Assembly (NCBI GenBank): GCA_007119335.1
Contig: SKPU01000185.1
Coordinates: forward strand, 1-6,792
DNA length: 6,792 nt
Direction: 5' to 3'
Source of the DNA: Syntrophomonadaceae bacterium
Lineage (GTDB): Bacteria > Bacillota > Dethiobacteria > DTU022
Positions 5,405 to 6,792 of this stretch are shown piece by piece. The position numbers and the translations under genes are program-made. The notes beneath the pieces were generated by a model, which worked only from the letters and a program-made list of their open reading frames with translations, was not told the origin of the DNA and searched no databases. How positions within the stretch are numbered: position 1 is the stretch's first letter; every line of letters starts with the position of its first letter.

Positions 5405-6457
5405 TTAGCTTTCACTGCGGAAAAAAATGCGCGCCTTTATCGATATGTTGGTCCGGGCCGGTATTTTCTCATTTCGGCTGGTTTTAACCTGATCAACTAT
5501 TACTGCTTTTTCTTCATAACGGAGGTGATTCAAATACTGCAGCAATCCTCTGTACCGACCCTGCAGGTTGATTTCTACAGGCATACTCAAATAATGATTA
5601 TCGACAGGGTTCAGCTCGCCTTTAAATAAAAGATCTATCAACTGCAGACCAAATTCGTCGGAGAGCACTTCAAAATAACGCAGAACATCATCCTGCTCAA
5701 ATTGTTCCGGAAAATCAATCTTGTAAGATAATGCACTTTCCCCGCAATCCGCAATTTGATCGCAATTTTCTGCCATCCTGATATAACCGGCCTGGGTTTT
5801 GGTCAATTCGAGCTCTTCTTCTTCGATGGCCAGGTTCAATTCACTCAGGTTCAGTGATATTAAAGAAAGAACTTTTTTCTGCAGATCAGAAAGTCTATCT
5901 AAGGATTTGCGTAAAGTAATCACATCTTCAATAGGCATTTTAAAAGTTTCACGCCGCAGGCTTTTCAAAGTGGATAAGTCAATATCCTGCAGGGAAACGC
6001 TGCCGGCCTGCATCGCTTCAACCACACCTTCTTCGGAAATATTAACCTTTTCAGCAATATCCTGAAGGGTAGGCAGGGGATTATTATCCCTGGCCAATTC
6101 TTCTGTAGCCCTTACCACTTCATCCTGGATACGCTGCAGCCATTCCGGAGTATTGAACATCTTCCTGCTTCTTAGCTCATGGCGAATTTCGCTGATTATA
6201 CAGTGCGTTGCATAGGTTGAGAAAAGAACTCCCCGGGAATGATCATAATTATCCAAAGCGTACATATAGCCCTCAGAAGCAGCTTTTCTCAGGTTTTTAT
6301 CTACAACTCCCGGACTGTAAACACCGGCATAATATTTAACCAGCTCCCGGCCGATTCTAATCACTTTCTCTTTATCCTGTTTACCGCTGCTTGATTTGTA
6401 GTTTTGAACGGCCTCTTCCAATTCCGAAGGGTTATTAATAGCGGACTCCAAACCCAT
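5405..6457 (-). CDS. Sigma-70-like factor fused to a PilO-like C-terminal domain
   Basis: A 350-residue protein. Residues about 35-97 match sigma region 2 of the SigB/SigF type: ELVKYYAGVYSPGVVDKNLR, then ASEGYMYALDNYDHSRGVLFSTYATHCIISEIRHELRSR, where FSTYAT and the I-x-x-E-I-R-H helix occupy the -10-recognition region. About 103-157 is region 3 (TPEWLQRIQDEVVRATEEL with PTLQDIAEKVNISEEGVVEAM). About 175-229 is region 4 (IEDVITLRKSLDRLSDLQKKVL, then a divergent helix-turn-helix ending ELELTKTQAGYIRM). From about 252 to 347 the protein leaves the sigma family: GLQLIDLLFKGE, YLSMPVEINLQGRYRGLLQYLNHL and VIVDQVKTS, closing with ISIKARIFF, follow the strand-helix pattern of the soluble domain of PilO, a type IV pilus alignment protein. 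There is no membrane helix, so it is cytoplasmic. ATG 6457 is chosen for its GAGGTGA ribosome site; GTG 6466 would overlap that site. Expression is controlled by a c-di-GMP-I riboswitch. Confidence 0.82.
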   Translation of the reverse strand: MGLESAINNPSELEEAVQNYKSSSGKQDKEKVIRIGRELVKYYAGVYSPGVVDKNLRKAASEGYMYALDNYDHSRGVLFSTYATHCIISEIRHELRSRKMFNTPEWLQRIQDEVVRATEELARDNNPLPTLQDIAEKVNISEEGVVEAMQAGSVSLQDIDLSTLKSLRRETFKMPIEDVITLRKSLDRLSDLQKKVLSLISLNLSELNLAIEEEELELTKTQAGYIRMAENCDQIADCGESALSYKIDFPEQFEQDDVLRYFEVLSDEFGLQLIDLLFKGELNPVDNHYLSMPVEINLQGRYRGLLQYLNHLRYEEKAVIVDQVKTSRNEKIPARTNISIKARIFFRSES

Positions 6458-6462
6458 CAATC

Positions 6463-6469
6463 TCACCTC
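6463..6469 (-). promoter_or_regulatory. Ribosome binding site of the sigma-PilO gene
   Basis: GAGGTGA on the minus strand lies 5 nt before ATG 6457. It overlaps the upstream in-frame GTG at 6466, which argues against that longer start. Confidence 0.7.
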
Positions 6470-6487
6470 TTAATATAAAAAGCGGAT

Positions 6488-6526
6488 GAAAATATAAAAT
6501 CCCTCCTGCTATTACCGGGGGATTTT
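6488..6526 (-). terminator. Expression-platform terminator of the c-di-GMP riboswitch
   Basis: In the minus-strand RNA AAAATCCC (6526-6519) pairs with GGGATTTT (6503-6496) as an 8-bp stem, extendable by two C-G pairs if one A is bulged, and is followed by AUAUUUUC. It lies between the aptamer and the ribosome site, where a riboswitch-controlled intrinsic terminator belongs. The U-tract is interrupted, so efficiency is uncertain. The sense of the response (ON or OFF with c-di-GMP) cannot be read reliably. Confidence 0.6.
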
Positions 6527-6540
6527 GAGCTAAACTGCTT

Positions 6541-6624
6541 ACCGGCAGCTGGCTGGCTCTGGCCTGAATAAGCTTTAGCCCCTTTAGCTTTGCGTCACAA
6601 CCTTTCGGCAGTTTTGCCCTTTCG
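6541..6624 (-). ncRNA. Cyclic-di-GMP class I riboswitch (GEMM-I) aptamer
   Basis: The minus-strand RNA carries the ordered signature of the GEMM-I aptamer: GGGCAAAA (6619-6612), a GAAA tetraloop closed by CC/GG (6608-6601), GACGCAAAGC (6596-6587), GGGGCUAAAGC (6582-6572) as tetraloop-receptor side, and AGCCAGCUGCCGG (6554-6542) as the second conserved arm. The 5' GGCA pairs with the 3' UGCC as in known members. It binds the bacterial second messenger c-di-GMP and controls downstream genes, often for motility, pili or adhesion. It sits about 10 nt behind the predicted transcription start and is followed by a terminator-like hairpin, then the sigma-PilO gene. Recognition is from the motif pattern alone, without a covariance search. 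Confidence 0.93.
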
Positions 6625-6640
6625 GATCTCTATTGATAAT

Positions 6641-6669
6641 AGTATGACATATGTATTTAGTTTAGTCAA
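6641..6669 (-). promoter_or_regulatory. Promoter of the riboswitch / sigma-PilO transcript
   Basis: Minus-strand TTGACT (6669-6664) and CATACT (6646-6641) are 17 nt apart, and TGT directly before the -10 box makes it an extended -10 element. Initiation near 6634 places the aptamer at the very 5' end of the RNA. The -35 box overlaps one arm of the inverted repeat 6667-6699. Confidence 0.65.
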
Positions 6670-6699
6670 ACATTTTTGATAAATAAACGCAAATGTTTG
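6667..6699. repeat. 9-bp inverted repeat between divergent promoters, possible operator
   Basis: CAAACATTT (6667-6675) and AAATGTTTG (6691-6699) are perfect inverted repeats with a 15-nt spacer. The left arm overlaps the minus-strand -35 box and the right arm touches the plus-strand extended -10 element, so a bound protein could affect both directions. Neither strand has a following T-run, so it is not a terminator. Confidence 0.5.
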
Positions 6700-6706
6700 C
6701 TATAAT
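6676..6706 (+). promoter_or_regulatory. Possible divergent promoter firing out of the window
   Basis: TGCTATAAT (6698-6706) is a perfect extended -10 element. The best -35 candidate, TTGATA (6676-6681), is 19 nt away, longer than ideal, but extended -10 promoters tolerate this. A transcript from about 6713 would leave the window with at least 80 nt of untranslated leader. Confidence 0.45.
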
Positions 6707-6792
6707 ATTATTTAAGCCCCTGCGACAAATCTTAACGTTTTAAACCTATACCTTGCTTATTCCTCAAAGGGAGAAGCTAGCGGGTAACGCTC
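6707..6792. other. Right-edge non-coding stretch, identity unresolved
   Basis: No plus-strand start codon with a ribosome site is visible. The AAAGGGAGAAGC segment (6766-6777) faintly resembles the opening of a yybP-ykoY (manganese) riboswitch, which would continue outside. Alternatively, on the minus strand twelve codons from the edge read ERYPLASPFEE then TAA (6759-6757), which could be the end of an upstream gene. The two readings compete and neither is secure. Confidence 0.25.

Noticed and set aside
6667..6699. Inverted repeat as an intrinsic terminator of an upstream gene.
   Set aside because: The stem is AT-rich with a 15-nt loop and no T-run on either strand, and it overlaps promoter elements.
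1..6792. CRISPR arrays, tRNA or rRNA genes, transposases and insertion sequence ends.
   Set aside because: I looked for regularly spaced direct repeats, cloverleaf-like elements and transposase motifs on both strands and saw none.

Overview
The window looks like chromosomal DNA of a Clostridia-type Firmicute, perhaps an anaerobic syntroph or a Desulfotomaculum-like organism. The grounds are strong AGGAGG-type ribosome sites, near-consensus sigma-A promoters, a cyclic-di-GMP class I riboswitch, a split FeoA/FeoB iron transporter and a SigB/SigF-like sigma protein. No RNA gene or phylogenetic marker is present, so the organism is inferred only.

Layout. (1) Positions 1-606, minus strand: the N-terminal 202 residues of a secreted protein of unknown function, cut by the window edge. 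It has a perfect TTGACA-17-TATAAT promoter and a roughly 190-nt leader rich in competing inverted repeats. (2) Positions 866-3098, plus strand: feoA-feoB, driven by TTGACA-17-TAAAAT. An 18-bp palindrome lies directly behind the -10 box and its 16-bp core recurs in the leader, which fits metal-dependent repression by a DtxR/MntR-like regulator. (3) Positions 3099-3311: a convergent intergenic gap with a long hairpin and a GC-richer stretch that may encode a 58-residue membrane peptide. (4) Positions 3312-6457, minus strand: a DUF362 protein, a two-part GNAT-like acetyltransferase and, first to be transcribed, a sigma-70-like protein. (5) Positions 6458-6792: the control region of the sigma-like gene, with terminator, c-di-GMP-I riboswitch, promoter, an inverted repeat and a possible divergent promoter.

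The most interesting unit is at the right. A c-di-GMP-I riboswitch, followed by a terminator-like hairpin, precedes a protein that joins sigma-70 regions 2, 3 and a divergent region 4 to a C-terminal domain resembling the soluble domain of the type IV pilus protein PilO. I know of no described sigma-PilO fusion. c-di-GMP riboswitches are known to control type IV pili and adhesion genes in Clostridia, so the switch and the PilO-like domain point the same way: a second-messenger-controlled transcription factor that may sense or regulate pilus assembly. GNAT and DUF362 genes follow on the same strand with gaps of about 130-175 nt; whether they share the transcript is not visible.
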